Of a stretch of 41,958 nucleotides of DNA, positions 40,283-41,958 are shown in pieces. The notes beneath the pieces are model-generated. The model was given only the letters and a program-made list of their open reading frames with translations. It ran no database searches and was not told where the DNA came from. Every line of letters begins with the position of its first letter. Within the stretch, counting starts at the first letter, position 1. This stretch comes from an uncultured Alphaproteobacteria bacterium (lineage in GTDB: Bacteria > Pseudomonadota > Alphaproteobacteria > HIMB59 > GCA-002718135), in contig CACEPG010000009.1 of NCBI GenBank assembly GCA_902561355.1, positions 1-41,958 of the forward strand, written 5' to 3'. A program made the position numbers and the translations under genes.

Positions 40283-41191
40283 ATTTGGTTCTAAACTTTT
40301 ATATTTAGTTAGTTTTATATTTTTTGAAAAATTTACAAAATCATTCGGTAAAATAGATTTAAATATATATTTATTTGATTTTATATTAAATTTGAGAATA
40401 TGTGCATTAAGCTTCAATTTTTCATCTTTAAATTTATTATTATAGTTATATTTTTTATCTCCAACTATTGGACATCCTAAATTTTTTGAAACAATTCTTA
40501 ATTGATGGGTTTTACCAGTTTTTGGTTTAAAAAGAATTTGTGAAATATTATTTTTAAAACCCAATAGTTTATAGTAAGTTTTAGTTTGGATATTAATTTT
40601 TTTATTTTCTTTAGATGGAATAAAAAGATCTACTAAAGATTCTGTTTGTTTGGGCTTACCCTGACATAAAGCTATATAATATTTTTCTATTTCGTGATTT
40701 TTAAACATATGTCCAAACAACTTAGTATAAACTTGGTTTTTTGCTATAATCAAAAGACCTGAAGTTTCTTTATCTAATCTATGAACTAAATTATATGAAT
40801 CTGATTCATTTTTTATAATATCATCAATTGAAATGTTAATTTTGCTTCCACCTTGAGTTGAAATACCAAACCACTTATCCAAAACCATAAAATTATTATC
40901 TTCATAAATTTTAGAGGCTTTATAAAATTTATTTATAATTTTTGGTATAATAATATTTTTTTTTAATTTAGGATAATGTTTATATTTTTCTCCATTAAAA
41001 TTTAAAATTTTAATTTCATCATTTAAATTTAATTTGAATTTAGAAATTGCAGATTTATTATTGACCAAAATATTTTTTTTTCTTAAATTTTTTTCAATAA
41101 AACTTTGTGTCAAAGAAGAGAAATTAATTTTAAGCCACTTGTCTAGTCTAAGATCTTCATGAGATTTAATAACTTTTATTTTTTTTATCAA
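40277..41191 (-). CDS. rluC: RluA-family 23S rRNA pseudouridine synthase (RluC-like)
   Basis: 304 residues. An N-terminal S4 RNA-binding domain (LRLDKWLKINFSSLTQSFIE, residues 14-33) is followed by a pseudouridine synthase domain. The catalytic aspartate is in LVHRLDKETSGLLIIAKN near residue 135. KPKTGKTHQLRI and CPIVGDKKY near the C-terminus complete the RluA pattern. RluC modifies helices of 23S rRNA; RluD or another RluA-type target is possible, so the symbol is a best guess. The protein is lysine- and asparagine-rich, consistent with AT pressure. It is the last gene after rplQ and crcB, with an ATGA overlap with crcB. Confidence 0.85.
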   Translation of the reverse strand: MIKKIKVIKSHEDLRLDKWLKINFSSLTQSFIEKNLRKKNILVNNKSAISKFKLNLNDEIKILNFNGEKYKHYPKLKKNIIIPKIINKFYKASKIYEDNNFMVLDKWFGISTQGGSKINISIDDIIKNESDSYNLVHRLDKETSGLLIIAKNQVYTKLFGHMFKNHEIEKYYIALCQGKPKQTESLVDLFIPSKENKKINIQTKTYYKLLGFKNNISQILFKPKTGKTHQLRIVSKNLGCPIVGDKKYNYNNKFKDEKLKLNAHILKFNIKSNKYIFKSILPNDFVNFSKNIKLTKYKSLEPNL

Positions 41192-41568
41192 CTTATAATT
41201 TTATTAAAATTTAATCCAATAAAAGTAAATAATAAACACAAAAATAGTGATGAAAAAATATATATTAATGCTAATGATGTCTTATTTTCACTTATCATCT
41301 CTATAGCTTCTATAGAAAATGTAGAAAAAGTTGTAAAAGATCCCAAAATACCAATTATAAAAAAATATTTAATAAAATCTTGAGAAATATTTTTATTTTG
41401 AGTAACTGAAATTAAATATCCTATTAAAAAACAACCTATAATATTAACTATAAAAGTACTTATAAAAAAATAATTATGAAAAAAATAAATTTTAAAAATT
41501 TGTCCAATACCGAATCTTAAAGAAGCACCAAGAGCACCTCCTAATCCTACTAAAATTAAACTATTCAA
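41188..41568 (-). CDS. crcB: Fluoride channel CrcB (Fluc)
   Basis: 126 residues with four transmembrane helices. VGLGGALGASLRFGIGQ at the N-terminus, FIVNIIGCFLIGYL near residue 38 and ILGSFTTFSTFSIEAIEM near 75 are the conserved channel motifs, including the phenylalanines that line the pore. It forms a dual-topology dimer that lets fluoride leave the cell. It starts seven bases after rplQ and overlaps the rluA-family gene by four bases. No fluoride riboswitch is seen, and there is no room for one in the gap. Confidence 0.94.
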   Translation of the reverse strand: MNSLILVGLGGALGASLRFGIGQIFKIYFFHNYFFISTFIVNIIGCFLIGYLISVTQNKNISQDFIKYFFIIGILGSFTTFSTFSIEAIEMISENKTSLALIYIFSSLFLCLLFTFIGLNFNKIIS

Positions 41569-41575
41569 ATTTTAA

Positions 41576-41958
41576 TTATTCTTCTTGCTCTTCAGTAGGT
41601 TTTTTTTCAATCACTGGACCACTATCTAGTCCTTTTGCGTCTTCATCTCTATCAATAAGTTCTATAACAGCAATAGGAGCATTATCTCCATATCGATTTC
41701 TCAGTTTAATTATTCTAGTATAACCACCATTTCTATCTTTATATCTGTCAGCAAAAGTATCAAAAATTTTTTTAGTCATTTTTTCATCTTGCAAAATTGC
41801 AATAGTTTTTCTTCTAGATTGAAGATCTCCTTTTTTTCCTAAAGTAATTATTTTTTCAACAAAAGGTTTGAGCTCTTTTGCCTTTGGTAAAGTAGTGGTT
41901 ATTTGTTCATGCTTTATCAAAGCATTAGAAAGATTCATCAATAAAGCCTTTCTATGAG
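41576..41958 (-). CDS. rplQ: Ribosomal protein L17, N-terminus cut by the window
   Basis: The visible part covers about 126 residues plus the stop. The frame runs through the right edge as [20 protein letters not shown], so the start lies outside; the in-frame TTG and ATG near 41940 are internal. [20 protein letters not shown] and [20 protein letters not shown] are diagnostic for L17. A C-terminal acidic tail (PTEEQEE) is common in alphaproteobacteria. L17 is a large-subunit ribosomal protein normally encoded last in the alpha operon, after rpoA, so ribosomal genes probably continue beyond the edge. Confidence 0.96.
   Translation of the reverse strand, partial: HRKALLMNLSNALIKHEQITTTLPKAKELKPFVEKIITLGKKGDLQSRRKTIAILQDEKMTKKIFDTFADRYKDRNGGYTRIIKLRNRYGDNAPIAVIELIDRDEDAKGLDSGPVIEKKPTEEQEE

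Noticed and set aside
41941-41941. Start of rplQ near base 41941
   Set aside because: The in-frame codons continue to the window edge as [10 protein letters not shown], which is internal L17 sequence, so the gene is cut and not short.

Overview
The window reads as a chromosome segment from a streamlined, AT-rich marine alphaproteobacterium. A SAR11-, HIMB59- or AEGEAN-169-like lineage is my inference, not something the sequence proves. The grounds are strong AT bias, almost no non-coding DNA, 1-20 base overlaps between neighbours, a four-subunit soxBDAG sarcosine oxidase, an eutABC/ehuABCD hydroxyectoine set, a GCS2-type gshA, and a ribosomal L17 gene leading into crcB and an rluA-family gene. 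No recognisable transcription factor, insertion sequence, phage gene or CRISPR array is present. No gene-free stretch exceeds about 180 bases.

Layout. (1) 1-5.5 kb: a PotA-type ABC ATPase (-), a DMT-family permease (+), an M19 'dipeptidase' that has lost several metal ligands (-), and a two-gene unit (+) of an unrecognised 557-residue protein and a DUF3726-like protein. (2) 5.5-11.8 kb (-): soxB-soxD-soxA-soxG followed closely by a doeA/eutD-like ectoine hydrolase. (3) 11.9-14.0 kb (+): an SDR, a DpkA-like cyclic imino acid reductase and a Nudix hydrolase. (4) 14.0-23.1 kb (-): a tight eight-gene run of two M24 proteins, eutB, eutC, an unassigned PLP enzyme, an M20 amidohydrolase, a third M24 protein and a Ser/Cys proline-racemase-family protein. 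(5) 23.2-29.1 kb: a cytoplasmic BisC-type molybdoenzyme (+), then argE-like and dimethylglycine dehydrogenase-like genes (-). (6) 29.3-32.3 kb (+): ehuB-ehuC-ehuD-ehuA, with a terminator-like hairpin after ehuB. (7) 32.3-35.7 kb: amidinotransferase-eutA (-) and a GabD-like aldehyde dehydrogenase (+). (8) 35.7-39.6 kb (-): tRNA-Leu(GAG), gshA, gshB, bioY and a frameshifted mak-type fructokinase. (9) 39.6-42 kb: lipB (+), then rplQ (cut by the window end), crcB and an rluA-family pseudouridine synthase (-).

How the genes fit together. Most of the window looks like a compatible-solute scavenging island. EhuBCDA would import ectoine and hydroxyectoine. EutA, EutB and EutC would convert hydroxyectoine to ectoine. 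The DoeA-like M24 protein would open the ring, and one of two M20-type deacetylases could replace the missing DoeB. The GabD-like dehydrogenase may take the resulting semialdehyde. The dimethylglycine dehydrogenase-like enzyme and SoxBDAG would demethylate dimethylglycine and sarcosine to glycine, the lower half of glycine betaine breakdown. The Ser/Cys racemase-family protein and the DpkA-like reductase could turn trans-3-hydroxyproline into proline. The least explained parts are four M24 'pita-bread' proteins with degraded metal sites, the unassigned PLP enzyme inside the eutBC operon, the amidinotransferase coupled to eutA, and the unknown/DUF3726 pair beside the altered M19 protein.
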